64,000 nt of DNA from Mobiluncus sp034180645 (GTDB lineage: Bacteria > Actinomycetota > Actinomycetes > Actinomycetales > Actinomycetaceae), in the NCBI RefSeq assembly GCF_034180645.1, contig NZ_JAXFNY010000014.1, forward strand, positions 1 to 64,000, read 5' to 3'. Both the position numbers and the translations under genes were made by a program. Shown in pieces: positions 34,532 through 44,118 of this stretch. Position 1 is the stretch's first letter. Each line of letters begins with the position of its first letter. The notes beneath the pieces were generated by a model, which ran no database searches, was not told where the DNA came from, and worked only from the letters and a program-made list of their open reading frames with translations.

Positions 34532-36208
34532 GTGTTCAATAATCTGCAAGACCGCCTGACAGAATCGTTTAAGAACCTTCGCAAGAAAGGCAAGCTCAAA
34601 GACTCCGACGTTGACGCCACCGTCAGCGATATCCGCCGCGCCCTGATTGAGGCTGATGTGGCCCTGGAAGTCGTCAAGGATTTCACCGCCACCGTAAAGA
34701 AAAAGGCCTATGGGGCGGCCCGGTCTGAGGCTTTGAACCCGGCCCAACAGATTGTGAAAATCGTCAACGACGAGTTGATTAACATTCTGGGCGGCGAAGA
34801 CCGGGAACTGCATTTCGCTAAGCCCGGCAAAGGCCCGACCGTATTCATGCTGGCCGGCCTGCAGGGTGCTGGTAAAACGACTCTGGCCGGGAAACTCGGC
34901 AAATGGCTGACGAAAGAGGGCCGAAAAGTCCTGCTGGTCGCGGCGGACTTGCAGCGTCCCAACGCGGTCAACCAGTTGCAGATCGTGGGCGAACAAGCCG
35001 GGGTCACCGTTTTCGCCCCCGAACCCGGCAACGGGGTGGGAGACCCGGTCGATGTGGCGCGGCGCGCTCTGGCGCTGGCCTCCGGTTCAGGCTATGACGT
35101 GATGATTGTCGATACCGCCGGACGACTGGGCGTAGATGCGGAACTTATGGCCCAAGCCCGTTCCATTCGCGACGAGGTGCAGCCCGACGAGGTCTTGTTC
35201 GTCCTGGACGCGATGATTGGCCAGGATGCGGTGCGAACCGCGCGGGCTTTCCAGGAGGGCGTGGATTTCACCGGTGTGGTCCTGACCAAACTGGATGGTG
35301 ATGCCCGCGGTGGTGCAGCTCTGTCAGTTCGAGGTGTCACCGGGGTTCCGGTGCTGTTCGCCTCGACCGGGGAGGGCTTGGACGACTTTGAGCGGTTCCA
35401 CGCCGACCGGATGGCGTCGCGGATTTTGGATATGGGCGACCTGCTGAGCCTCATCGAAAAGGCTCAGGAAACGTTCGATATGGAGCAGGCCGAAAAGCTC
35501 GCCGGCAAGATTCAGCAGGGCCAGTTGACTTTGGAAGACTTCCTCAGCCAGCTGCAACAGATTCGCAAACTCGGTTCGATGAAGAAACTGCTGGGGATGA
35601 TGCCGGGGGCGGGCAAAATTCGGGAACAGCTGGATCAGTTTGATGAGCGCGAAGTCGACCGGATTGAAGCTATCGTCCGCTCGATGACACCCGCGGAACG
35701 CCAGGATGTAAAGATTCTCAACGGCTCGCGCCGTGCGCGGATTGCCGCCGGGTCTGGCACTACGGTCGCGGACGTGAACGGTTTGGTCGACAGGTTCCAG
35801 ATGGCGCAAAAGATGATGAGCGGCGGCGGCATTCCCGGGATAGGAGGCGGCGCAGACGGAATGGGAATGATGCCCGGATTCGGCCGGATGCCGGGCATGG
35901 GCAAGCATTCGAAAGCGAAACAGACGGCAAGATCTGGCAAAAAATCCAAAGCCCAGCGCAAAGCAAAATCCGGCAATCCTGCCAAGGCAGCCCGTCAAGC
36001 TCGGGAAGCGTTGGAGGGGATTTCCTCCACCCCCATGAGCGGGACCGGCGCAATGCCCAACCTGCCCGGTTCTTTCCCAGCTAGTTTGGGCGGGCTGAAA
36101 GGCATGGGCGGTCTCGGTGGGTCGCCGCAACAGTCCGCGCCGGCCACCCCCGCCCTGACCCCTGACGATCTGCCCGACGACATCAAACGTATGTTGGGCG
36201 GCTTGTGA
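34532..36208 (+). CDS. ffh: Signal recognition particle protein Ffh
   Basis: A 558-aa SRP54 GTPase. N domain 1-95, G domain with LQGAGKTTLAGKLG, DTAGRLGVD and TKLDGDARGGAAL, and the M domain (about 320-460) with FLSQLQQIRKLG and a Met/Gly-rich finger (GMGMMPGFGRMPGM) that binds signal sequences. A basic linker and a Gly/Pro-rich tail of about 90 residues make it longer than E. coli Ffh, as is common in actinobacteria. GTG start 34532. The next gene overlaps its stop by one base. Confidence 0.97.
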   Translation: MFNNLQDRLTESFKNLRKKGKLKDSDVDATVSDIRRALIEADVALEVVKDFTATVKKKAYGAARSEALNPAQQIVKIVNDELINILGGEDRELHFAKPGKGPTVFMLAGLQGAGKTTLAGKLGKWLTKEGRKVLLVAADLQRPNAVNQLQIVGEQAGVTVFAPEPGNGVGDPVDVARRALALASGSGYDVMIVDTAGRLGVDAELMAQARSIRDEVQPDEVLFVLDAMIGQDAVRTARAFQEGVDFTGVVLTKLDGDARGGAALSVRGVTGVPVLFASTGEGLDDFERFHADRMASRILDMGDLLSLIEKAQETFDMEQAEKLAGKIQQGQLTLEDFLSQLQQIRKLGSMKKLLGMMPGAGKIREQLDQFDEREVDRIEAIVRSMTPAERQDVKILNGSRRARIAAGSGTTVADVNGLVDRFQMAQKMMSGGGIPGIGGGADGMGMMPGFGRMPGMGKHSKAKQTARSGKKSKAQRKAKSGNPAKAARQAREALEGISSTPMSGTGAMPNLPGSFPASLGGLKGMGGLGGSPQQSAPATPALTPDDLPDDIKRMLGGL

Positions 36209-37410
36209 TGACACCCCTAGGGGCGACAAACCCGGATAACCTGCACTTTACGGGTACTTTCCTGTGGTCGGAACACCCCAGTGTAGAGGGAGAATACACC
36301 GGTCAGGCGACGACAGTATCTTGTGAATCCCAGTGGGTACACGGCGACCTGTATATTCACGACGGCATCGTGAGCCGAACGGCAAAACCCGCGCTGACCT
36401 ACCGAAAGGTCAGGGGCTACGCGATTCCCGGACTGGTGGACGTACATTGCCACGTTGGCGTGACCCACGCGGGCAGCGTACCGGTCGAGACTCAGCGGGA
36501 ACAGGCCGAATTGGCGTTGAGTAAAGGCACGCTGCTGATTCGTGACTGCGGGGTGCCCTCCGATACCCGCTGGATTGACCAGGTGGCTGAGCTGCCGAAA
36601 ATTATTCGCTGTGGCCAGCACCTGGTGCGGCCCAAACGCTATATGCGCTACTACGGGTTGGAGCTGGAAAACGAAGCCGATTTGCCCGCGGCGGTTGCCC
36701 AACAGGCCAAACGCGGCGATGGTTGGGTGAAAATCGTGGGGGACTGGATTGACCGCTCCGATGGGGCCCAATCTGATTTGCAGCCGCTGTGGTCTACCGC
36801 GGTGCTGCGTGACGCGGTGGCGGCCGCGCACGAGTTCGGAGCGCGGGTGACCGTGCACACTTTTGCCCACCGCACGATAGAGGGCCTGTTAGATGCCGGG
36901 GTGGACGGGATTGAACATGGCACCGGCATGGATTCGGACGAAATCCTCGAAGCGCAACGCCGCGGTATCCGCGTGACTCCGACCATGTTGCAAATCGCGC
37001 GGTTTTCCGATTTTGCCGCCCAGGCGGGGACAAAATATCCGGTGTATGCCGCCACGATGACCGCTTTGGATCAGTCACGGGTGGCTCATCAAGCCGCGTT
37101 GTATGAAGCGGGGGTGCAATTGCTTCCGGGCACCGATGCCGGTGGCTATCAGCGCCACGACGCCCTGCCGCAAGAGCTGCGGCAGTGGCTGGAATTGGGG
37201 ATTTCGGCTCCCGAAATTATTGACCTGGCCACCTGGAAGGCTCGGGACTTCCTGGGTGCCCCCTCGCTGTGGGAGGGTGCCCCCGCCGACCTGGTGTGGT
37301 ACGACTCTGACCCGCGCGCCGACCTCAACGTTTTGGAGCAGCCCGCCGGAGTGGTTCTGCGCGGAACTCTCATGGCCGGGGCGGTCAGGGAGGCCGCACA
37401 CCGTGCCTGA
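36208..37410 (+). CDS. Imidazolonepropionase-like amidohydrolase
   Basis: About 400 aa; ATG 36208 shares its A with the ffh stop codon (TGATG), giving translational coupling. Amidohydrolase metal ligands: GLVDVHCHVG (HxH), VKIVGDW with the bridging Lys, VHTFAH, GIEHGTGM and LPGTDAG with the last Asp. The substrate is unknown; similar actinobacterial proteins are annotated only as amidohydrolases. It overlaps the DNA glycosylase gene by 8 bp. Confidence 0.88.
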   Translation: MTPLGATNPDNLHFTGTFLWSEHPSVEGEYTGQATTVSCESQWVHGDLYIHDGIVSRTAKPALTYRKVRGYAIPGLVDVHCHVGVTHAGSVPVETQREQAELALSKGTLLIRDCGVPSDTRWIDQVAELPKIIRCGQHLVRPKRYMRYYGLELENEADLPAAVAQQAKRGDGWVKIVGDWIDRSDGAQSDLQPLWSTAVLRDAVAAAHEFGARVTVHTFAHRTIEGLLDAGVDGIEHGTGMDSDEILEAQRRGIRVTPTMLQIARFSDFAAQAGTKYPVYAATMTALDQSRVAHQAALYEAGVQLLPGTDAGGYQRHDALPQELRQWLELGISAPEIIDLATWKARDFLGAPSLWEGAPADLVWYDSDPRADLNVLEQPAGVVLRGTLMAGAVREAAHRA

Positions 37411-38431
37411 AGGTCATGCTATTCACCGGCTGGCCGCGCAGTTTGCCCAGGTCATGAGTGGTGAGGTGGTCGCGGCTTCCTCTCCGCAGGGACGTTTCAC
37501 CGCGGGTGCCGCCGAGTTGGACGGGCAACGTCTGGTTGAGGTGCAAGCCTACGGGAAACATATGTTTCTCGGTTTTGCCCCGCGTCAGACCGACCCCGCC
37601 GCGACCGTTGCCGAGCCCAAACCGACCCTGACCTGGCTGCATATTCACTTGGGGATTTATGGTTCCTGGCGATTTTACGGGGACTCTCAGTTCATTGCCC
37701 GGCACATCGGTTCAGCACTGGACCTCGCTGAGACTGCGCAGCCAGTCGCGGAAATCATAGAGATTCCGGTGCATACTCACAGCGATGACTCCGCTTTTGC
37801 GCCCCACGAACATTTCGCGGATCGCTGGTTTTGGACTCCCGCGCCTTTTACGGCGCCCCCGCCCTACGGGACGGTGCGTCTGCGCTTAATCACCGCGCAC
37901 GGGGCGGCCGACCTGTCCGGGCCAAACACTTGTGAGCTGCTGGACGATGCGGGCGTCGCCGCGGTGTTTGCCCGGCTGGGACCCGACCCGCTGCGTCCCG
38001 ACTGCGACTTTAGTGAGTTCGTGAAACGCTGTGCCACCCGTCAAAAGGGTATTGGGGAGGCTCTCATGGACCAATCCGTTATCGCCGGGGTGGGCAATAT
38101 TTATCGCGCCGAAGTGCTGTACGCGGCACGTTTGAACCCGTTTACGCCCGCCCGCGAGGTGACGTCGCGTAAACTGCGCCGAATCTGGAACTGGCTGGAA
38201 GAATACCTACCCCTCGGCGTGGAATCGGGACGAATCACCACCGCGGATCCTGACGATTACGCTACTTTCGTGGAACGCGAGTTGGCCGCGGGACGCGAAC
38301 CCCAAGCTATCGACTCCCGATATTACGTCTACCAGCGCCAAGACCGGCCCTGCCTGCGCTGCCGTGCTAGCATCAGGCTCAAAGTAGCGGGGGGACGAAA
38401 ACTCTACTGGTGTCCGCGCTGCCAACGCTGA
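37403..38431 (+). CDS. nei: Formamidopyrimidine-DNA glycosylase / endonuclease VIII (Nei)
   Basis: About 342 aa from GTG 37403, which makes the mature N-terminus PEGHAIHRLA: catalytic Pro2 and Glu3 as in Nei. An H2TH domain (GIGEALMDQSVIAGVGNIYRAE-type, about 215-260) and a C-terminal C4 zinc finger (CLRCRAS ... CPRCQR) follow. It excises oxidised bases and nicks the strand. An out-of-frame-looking upstream extension of the ORF overlaps the amidohydrolase and is not real. Somewhat longer than the usual 260-290 aa because of inserts in the N-terminal sandwich. Confidence 0.92.
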   Translation: MPEGHAIHRLAAQFAQVMSGEVVAASSPQGRFTAGAAELDGQRLVEVQAYGKHMFLGFAPRQTDPAATVAEPKPTLTWLHIHLGIYGSWRFYGDSQFIARHIGSALDLAETAQPVAEIIEIPVHTHSDDSAFAPHEHFADRWFWTPAPFTAPPPYGTVRLRLITAHGAADLSGPNTCELLDDAGVAAVFARLGPDPLRPDCDFSEFVKRCATRQKGIGEALMDQSVIAGVGNIYRAEVLYAARLNPFTPAREVTSRKLRRIWNWLEEYLPLGVESGRITTADPDDYATFVERELAAGREPQAIDSRYYVYQRQDRPCLRCRASIRLKVAGGRKLYWCPRCQR

Positions 38432-38549
38432 GGGACACGGGAAACCGTAACCCCGGCACAACCCAAGCCGGAAAAACCACCACCCTAGCGACCTTGTCGG
38501 GGAATCCTGCCTGGTGCGAGTGCCACGCAAAGGTGGAATAATCGAGGAC

Positions 38550-39710
38550 GTGAGTGAAGTAAACCTGGGGATGCCCACCAAGTCTCTGTCCGCCCGCGAA
38601 CCGTTGGCGCCGCGCCATCAGACCCGCAAAATCCAGGTCGGCAGCGTCGCCGTGGGGGGAGACGCCCCGGTGAGCGTCCAGTCCATGACCACCACCCTGA
38701 CTTCTGACGTGGAAGCGACCCTGCAGCAAATCGCCGAACTGACGGCTGCGGGCTGCGACATCATCCGGGTGGCGTGTCCTTCCGCGGACGATGCGGCGGC
38801 GCTGCCCGAAATCTGTAAACGCGCCACCATCCCGGTGGTGGCGGACATTCACTTCCAGCCAAAGTATGTGTTCCAGGCTATCGAGGCCGGCTGCGGGGCG
38901 GTGCGGGTGAATCCCGGCAACATCCGGGCTTTTGACGACCAGGTGCGCGAAATCGCCCGAGCCGCCACCGACCACGGCACCGCGCTGCGCATCGGGGTCA
39001 ACGCGGGGTCTTTGGACAAACGCCTGTACGAAAAGTTTGGGGGAGCCACCGCAGAGGCGCTCGCCGAGTCCGCCATATGGGAGGCGTCTCTGTTCGAGGA
39101 CGTGGATTTCCATGACTTTGCCATCTCGGTGAAACACCACAACCCGGTGACGATGATTCAGGCCTACCGCCTGTTGGCCCAGCACGGGGACTGGCCGCTG
39201 CACCTGGGCGTGACGGAGGCCGGCCCAACTTTCCAAGGCACCATCAAATCCGCTACCGCTTTCGGGGCATTACTCTCCGAAGGAATTGGCGACACGATTC
39301 GGGTTTCGCTTTCGGCCCCGCCGGTCGAGGAAGTCAAGGTCGGGTTAGAGATTTTGCGTTCTCTGGGCCTGCGGAAACGCAACTTTGAAATCGTGTCCTG
39401 CCCGTCCTGCGGACGTTCCCAAGTCGACGTTTACACTTTGGCCAATGAGGTTACCGCCGGGCTCAAAGACATCACCTACCCGCTGCGGGTCGCGGTGATG
39501 GGTTGTATCGTCAACGGTCCTGGTGAAGCGCGGGAAGCCGATTTGGGTGTGGCCTCCGGCAACGGCAAAGGCCAAATTTTCATCAAAGGCCAGGTCATCA
39601 AGACCGTCCCGGAAGCGGAGATTGTGCCGACCCTGATAGCCGAAGCGAACCGGTTAGGCCAGGAGCTGGGCTTGGAAGCGGGCGAGCCCCAGGTGAACGT
39701 GGCCGGTTGA
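38550..39710 (+). CDS. ispG: 4-hydroxy-3-methylbut-2-enyl diphosphate synthase
   Basis: About 386 aa. An iron-sulfur enzyme of the MEP isoprenoid pathway. N-terminal barrel: RQTRKIQVGSVAVGG-type start, VSVQSMTTTLTSDV and VADIHFQ. Fe-S ligands: SCPSCGRSQVDV and GCIVNGPGEAREAD. GTG 38550 follows GAGG; GTG 38514 and ATG 38571 are alternatives. Other MEP genes (dxr, rseP), which often precede ispG, are absent here. Confidence 0.95.
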   Translation: MSEVNLGMPTKSLSAREPLAPRHQTRKIQVGSVAVGGDAPVSVQSMTTTLTSDVEATLQQIAELTAAGCDIIRVACPSADDAAALPEICKRATIPVVADIHFQPKYVFQAIEAGCGAVRVNPGNIRAFDDQVREIARAATDHGTALRIGVNAGSLDKRLYEKFGGATAEALAESAIWEASLFEDVDFHDFAISVKHHNPVTMIQAYRLLAQHGDWPLHLGVTEAGPTFQGTIKSATAFGALLSEGIGDTIRVSLSAPPVEEVKVGLEILRSLGLRKRNFEIVSCPSCGRSQVDVYTLANEVTAGLKDITYPLRVAVMGCIVNGPGEAREADLGVASGNGKGQIFIKGQVIKTVPEAEIVPTLIAEANRLGQELGLEAGEPQVNVAG

Positions 39711-39915
39711 GGCCCGACGGTGCGGCGACCGGTTTCGTGGGGTCGCTCGGGGTTTTACTTTCCCAAGCGGGGTTGGCGGGTTATCCGCGAAGATTGCGTA
39801 GCTCTGTCACGGGGCACTAGGCCGGTCGGGCTGGGTTTCCGGTTTGGTACAACCGGGAGGTGGCGAGAGGCTAGGATAAGAGTTACTACTTAGATTTACC
39901 GAGGAGTTATGGAAA
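39711..39915. other. Intergenic region ispG-DyP
   Basis: About 205 bp with no ORF. AGGAG lies just before the DyP start. I see no iron-box-like palindrome and no clear terminator. Confidence 0.4.
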
Positions 39916-41025
39916 ATGTGTGAAACCGCGTTGCAAAAAGCTACTATTCCTTTCGATGGTCGGGTGCAGTCCGGTGTGGAACAGCCTCCGCAGGCCCATC
40001 TGGAAGTTTTGGGGATGAACCTGGAACCCAGCCTGGACCAGGCAGCGTTCATTGAACTGCTAAAAGACCTGACCGCCACCGCCCGCCAGCTGACCCAAGG
40101 CAACCCAATCCCGAACTTCTTGGCTCCGGAAATGGTCGCGGTCACCGCCAATCTAACCATCACCTGCGGTTTCGGGGAACGAATTTTTGATTTCTTGGGT
40201 AAGCCGGAACTAAAACCCGAGGGCTTGCATGACATACCCGCTTTCAAACTCGACCAGCTGCAGGAACGCTGGGGTCAGACCGACTTGGTGTTCCAGATTT
40301 GCTGCGACGACCCGGGTACCCTGTTCGCGGCGGGTCGCCTGTTACTGGCCAAGTGCCAGGGCAAGGCCAAGTTGCACTGGATGCAAAAGGGCTTTACGTA
40401 CGCCTACGGTTCCGCCCCGCGCGGCACGACCCCGCGAAATCCGTTCGGACAGGTCGACGGTACCGTGAATCCGTCCACCGCGGAGGAATTCTCCGAGCAG
40501 GTGTGGCTGGACGGTACTGGAGAACAGGCCTACCTGGACGGTTCCACCATTATGGTGCTGCGCCGGATTCAAAACTTCCTCGACCCGTGGGAGCTGCTGG
40601 ACCGTCCCGCCCGGGAGCGTGTCATCGGCCGCAAACTCTCCGATGGCGGTCCGTTGAGCGGTGGTGGCGAGTTCGATGAGGAGGACATGGACGCGGTAGA
40701 CGAAGCCGGTAACTTCATCATTGATCGGCGCTCTCACCTGGCGCTGTCCCGCGAACATGAAGATGACGGTTCCGACAAGCTGCGTCGCCGCGCTTTTGCC
40801 TACGACGATGCCCCGGAACCGGGACAGTCTGACCTGACCAACAGCGGTTTGGTGTGGATTTCTTTCCAGCGCAACCCGGATTATCAGTTCACGGCCATTC
40901 AAAAGCGCCTGGATATGCACGACTTGTTGAACAAGTTTATTTCCCACATCGGTTCGGCAGTTTACTGGATTGTTCCGGGAACCAGCGCGGAAACCTATTG
41001 GGGACAGGGTTTGCTGGAAAAATAG
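39916..41025 (+). CDS. DyP-type heme peroxidase
   Basis: A 369-aa dye-decolorising peroxidase. The distal loop is FGQVDGTVNPS (GxxDG with catalytic Asp), then STIMVLRRIQNFLDPWELL and IGRKLSDGGPLSGGGEF; the proximal His is in RSHLALSRE. The C-terminal DLTNSGLVWISFQRNPDYQF and LDMHDLLNKFISHIGSA landmarks are typical. There is no Tat signal, so it is cytosolic, unlike EfeB. No encapsulin gene and no encapsulin-targeting tail are evident. Confidence 0.92.
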   Translation: MCETALQKATIPFDGRVQSGVEQPPQAHLEVLGMNLEPSLDQAAFIELLKDLTATARQLTQGNPIPNFLAPEMVAVTANLTITCGFGERIFDFLGKPELKPEGLHDIPAFKLDQLQERWGQTDLVFQICCDDPGTLFAAGRLLLAKCQGKAKLHWMQKGFTYAYGSAPRGTTPRNPFGQVDGTVNPSTAEEFSEQVWLDGTGEQAYLDGSTIMVLRRIQNFLDPWELLDRPARERVIGRKLSDGGPLSGGGEFDEEDMDAVDEAGNFIIDRRSHLALSREHEDDGSDKLRRRAFAYDDAPEPGQSDLTNSGLVWISFQRNPDYQFTAIQKRLDMHDLLNKFISHIGSAVYWIVPGTSAETYWGQGLLEK

Positions 41026-41035
41026 GCCAGAGTGT

Positions 41036-41590
41036 TTACGAGTTCGCGTCCGTACCCAGGGGCAAATTTTCGGTTCCGGTGGCGATGGATTGACGAATGG
41101 CGCGCAGCAGCCCGCGTTGAGAGGTTTCGAGTTCCTGCGCTAAGCCGTGTAGGCGCCGCAGGGTTTCCGCGTTATCGGTGTCCGTCAGTGTTTCCGGTGC
41201 GGGATTTTTCCCCAGGGACTCCAGGAAAGCCATTTCACCAGCCCATTCGCGCCGCTTGTCACGCCACTGCTGCAGCGGCGCTACCAGGTTCGGATCCTTC
41301 GGGATGTAGCGCACTGCCTCAATGACTTGGTTATCCCGCACGATGACACGGTCCGCCGCAGAGAGGGTCTCTTCATAAATGAGTTTGATTTCATCGTGCC
41401 GGGGGACTGCGTCTGGAATGACGGTGTCGCCGTGGAAGTGACGAATCAGCCACACGACACCCAAGGTCAGAGCGATAGTGCCCACCACTATCAGGAAATA
41501 TACCAGGTTTTGCGTAGCTGTCCACTTGTCTTGGGGAATGACCCGAACGGGTACCATCATGACCCCAAACGGCACCAGCAACGAACTCAT
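41036..41590 (-). CDS. Small membrane-anchored protein, unknown function
   Basis: A 184-aa protein with one membrane segment (LVYFLIVVGTIALTLGVVWLI, about residues 29-49) and a charged, mostly helical cytosolic domain. I do not recognise the family. It converges with the DyP gene 10 bp away and is divergent from the ZTP riboswitch-glyA unit. Confidence 0.75.
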   Translation of the reverse strand: MSSLLVPFGVMMVPVRVIPQDKWTATQNLVYFLIVVGTIALTLGVVWLIRHFHGDTVIPDAVPRHDEIKLIYEETLSAADRVIVRDNQVIEAVRYIPKDPNLVAPLQQWRDKRREWAGEMAFLESLGKNPAPETLTDTDNAETLRRLHGLAQELETSQRGLLRAIRQSIATGTENLPLGTDANS

Positions 41591-41723
41591 GACTGGATTT
41601 TAACAAACTTTCGCCTCCTTGCACTGCCGGCGGACCCGGTTTGCCGCGGAAACCCCAGTTTTCGCCCGAACCACCGGAATTGCGAGGTGTGGGGGGAGAT
41701 AAATTTTTTGGTAACCTTATAAA

Positions 41724-41829
41724 GGCAGCGACTGGCGATGCCTACCAGACCCCGGATTGTTTCGCGGGGACAGTGGGTAGGAGGAATAACCCTCCGGGGA
41801 GCGCATTTACACAATCGGACGCCTGGGTT
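41724..41829 (+). promoter_or_regulatory. ZTP (pfl) riboswitch upstream of glyA-folD
   Basis: The leader has the conserved core GCGACTGGCG (41727-41736), a variable hairpin, then CTCCGGGGAGCGC near 41792-41804 and CGCCTGGG near 41820-41827. These are the signature pieces of the pfl motif, which senses ZTP/ZMP (10-formyl-THF shortage). glyA and folD are among its standard targets. The glyA ribosome site AGGAGG lies about 20 nt downstream, and no terminator hairpin is obvious, so control may be translational. Confidence 0.85.
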
Positions 41830-41854
41830 GTGCTCGCAAAACTATGGAGGAACT

Positions 41855-43147
41855 ATGACTGAAGTCATGAACCAGCCCCTATCTGAGGTTGATCCGGAAA
41901 TCCAGGCCGTGCTGGATGCTGAACTGAATCGTCAGCGCGACACCCTGGAAATGATTGCGTCGGAAAACTTTGTGCCCCGCGCCGTATTGCAATGCCAGGG
42001 CAGTGTTTTGACTAACAAATACGCCGAAGGCTATCCGGGCAAACGCTATTACGGCGGCTGCGAAAACGTTGACGTCGCCGAGACCCTGGCCATTGAGCGG
42101 GCCAAAAAGCTGTTTGGAGCCGATTTTGCGAACGTGCAGCCCCACTCTGGCGCCCAGGCGAACGCGGCGGTGCTCTCGGCGCTCATTAAGCCCGGAGCCA
42201 AGATTATGGGCCTGAGCTTGGCACACGGCGGTCACCTCACTCACGGCATGAAGATTAACTTTAGTGGTCGGCTCTACCAGGTCGCGGCCTACGGGGTGGA
42301 ACAGGATACCAAGCGTATCGACATGGATCGAGTGCGTGAACTCGCGTTGGCTGAGCGCCCTGATGTGATTATTTCCGGCTGGTCCGCCTATCCGCGGCAT
42401 CTGGATTTTGCGGCTTTCCGCTCTATCGCGGACGAGGTCGGGGCCTATCTGTGGACCGATATGGCGCACTTTGCGGGTCTGGTCGCCGCTGGTTTGCACC
42501 CCTCCCCGGTGCCTTATGCGGACGTGGTTTCCACGACCATTCACAAGACCATCGGCGGGCCGCGTTCGGGTCTGATTCTGTCCCGTGATGGGGAAAAGTT
42601 TGGCAAGAAGATTAACAGCTCCGTTTTCCCCGGTCAGCAGGGTGGGCCCCTGATGCACGTGGTCGCGGCGAAAGCGGTGGCGCTAAAGATTGCCGGCACC
42701 CCTGAGTTTAAAGAGCGCATGCAGCGCGTCATTCAAGGCGCCCAAATTTTGGCCGAACGCCTGATGGCTCCCGATTGCCAGGCGGCGGGCATCGACCTGT
42801 TGACCGGCGGCACCGATGTTCATTTGGTGCTGGTGGACCTGGTTAACTCCAACCTGGACGGGCAGCAGGCCGAGAACCTGCTGCACGAAGCGGGCATTAC
42901 CGTGAACCGTAACGCAGTGCCGTTCGATCCGCGTCCACCGGCGGTCACTTCCGGTCTGCGTATCGGCACCCCGGCTCTGGCTACCCGCGGCTTTGGCGAG
43001 GCGGAGTTCCGCGAGGTCGCCGACATTATCGCCTCCGTGCTGGTGGACGGTGCCGCGGGGGAATCCGCGGTGGACGTGGCCAAGTATCGGGCTCGGGTGG
43101 CGAAACTGACCGAAGCCTTCCCGCTCTATCCGGGACTGGTGCAATGA
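41855..43147 (+). CDS. glyA: Serine hydroxymethyltransferase
   Basis: About 430 aa from ATG 41855, preceded by GGAGGAACT; the frame stays open upstream through the riboswitch, which is not coding. A PLP enzyme converting serine and THF to glycine and methylene-THF. ASENFVPRAVLQ, KYAEGYPGKRYYGGC and the PLP-lysine motif STTIHKTIGGPRSG are visible. The folD start overlaps its stop by 4 bp (ATGA), so the two are co-translated. Confidence 0.98.
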   Translation: MTEVMNQPLSEVDPEIQAVLDAELNRQRDTLEMIASENFVPRAVLQCQGSVLTNKYAEGYPGKRYYGGCENVDVAETLAIERAKKLFGADFANVQPHSGAQANAAVLSALIKPGAKIMGLSLAHGGHLTHGMKINFSGRLYQVAAYGVEQDTKRIDMDRVRELALAERPDVIISGWSAYPRHLDFAAFRSIADEVGAYLWTDMAHFAGLVAAGLHPSPVPYADVVSTTIHKTIGGPRSGLILSRDGEKFGKKINSSVFPGQQGGPLMHVVAAKAVALKIAGTPEFKERMQRVIQGAQILAERLMAPDCQAAGIDLLTGGTDVHLVLVDLVNSNLDGQQAENLLHEAGITVNRNAVPFDPRPPAVTSGLRIGTPALATRGFGEAEFREVADIIASVLVDGAAGESAVDVAKYRARVAKLTEAFPLYPGLVQ

Positions 43148-44049
43148 GGGCGCCCTGGGAGGGGCCAGCTCAGGTCCTGGACGGCAAAGCCACCGCTGGC
43201 GCTATCAAAGCCGAGTTGCAGGCGCGTGTCGCCGCGGTGCGTGAGCGCGGGGTCATTCCCGGTCTGGGCACTATCCTGGTCGGTGAGGATCCCGGTTCCG
43301 TAACCTACGTGGCTGGTAAACACCGGGACTGTGCGGAGGTCGGCATCGAGTCCATTCGGGTCGATTTGCCTGCTACCGCCAGCCAAGACGAGGTCATGGC
43401 GGCGGTGCAACGTTTGAACCAGGATCCGGCCTGTACGGGATATATCGTGCAGTTACCGTTACCTAAGGGTATGGACACGAACCGGATCTTGGAAGCTATC
43501 GACCCGGATAAAGATGCCGATGGCCTGCACCCCACGAACCTGGGTCGTCTGGTGTTGCGGGTGTCAGAGCCGATTACTTCGCCTTTGCCCTGTACTCCCC
43601 GGGCTGTCATCGAGCTGGGTCGTCGTTTCGGTTTGGATTTCAATGGTAAAGACGTGTGCGTGGTGGGCCGCGGCACTACGGTGGGTCGTTCCATCGGGCT
43701 GCTGCTGGGGCGTAAAGATGTCAATGCCACCGTGACTTCGTGCCACACCGGAACCCGCGATTTGGCCGCGAAATGTCGCCAGGCGGACGTCATTGTGGCT
43801 GCTTCCGGGGTCGCGGGCATTATCACCGCGGACATGGTCAAGCCCGGCGCTGCCGTGTTTGACGTGGGAGTGTCTCGGGTTATCGACCCGGATACCGGCA
43901 AGTCTCGATTGCACGGTGACGTGGCGGACGGGGTCGACCGGGCGGCAGCCTGGTTGACGCCCAATCCCGGCGGGGTCGGGCCCATGACCCGGGCGTTGTT
44001 GCTGGTCAACGTGGTCGAAGCCGCGGAACGCGCAGCCGGACTGGCATAG
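43144..44049 (+). CDS. folD: Methylene-THF dehydrogenase / cyclohydrolase
   Basis: A 301-aa bifunctional enzyme taking methylene-THF to 10-formyl-THF with NADP. Landmarks: VGEDPGSVTYVAGKHRDC with the catalytic Lys, VQLPLPKGMD, DKDADGLHP, VVGRGTTVGRS and TPNPGGVGPMTRA. GRGTTVGRS replaces the usual GRSxxVGxP NADP loop, a common actinobacterial variant. It forms the ZTP-controlled operon with glyA. Confidence 0.97.
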   Translation: MRAPWEGPAQVLDGKATAGAIKAELQARVAAVRERGVIPGLGTILVGEDPGSVTYVAGKHRDCAEVGIESIRVDLPATASQDEVMAAVQRLNQDPACTGYIVQLPLPKGMDTNRILEAIDPDKDADGLHPTNLGRLVLRVSEPITSPLPCTPRAVIELGRRFGLDFNGKDVCVVGRGTTVGRSIGLLLGRKDVNATVTSCHTGTRDLAAKCRQADVIVAASGVAGIITADMVKPGAAVFDVGVSRVIDPDTGKSRLHGDVADGVDRAAAWLTPNPGGVGPMTRALLLVNVVEAAERAAGLA

Positions 44050-44064
44050 TTACTCCCATAATTC

Positions 44065-44103
44065 AATAGTGTTCCGATCGGAAAACCGAGCGGGAACACT
44101 ATT
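44065..44103. terminator. Bidirectional hairpin between folD and surface protein gene
   Basis: AATAGTGTTCC pairs with GGGAACACTATT, with an inner TCGG-AAAA-CCGA stem-loop. It lies between two converging genes. No strong T-tract on either side. Confidence 0.7.
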
Positions 44104-44118
44104 CTGTAGGGTCTGTGG

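Noticed and set aside
39916..41025. DyP peroxidase as an encapsulin cargo or EfeUOB system
   Set aside because: No encapsulin, EfeU or EfeO gene nearby, no Tat signal and no recognisable cargo tail.
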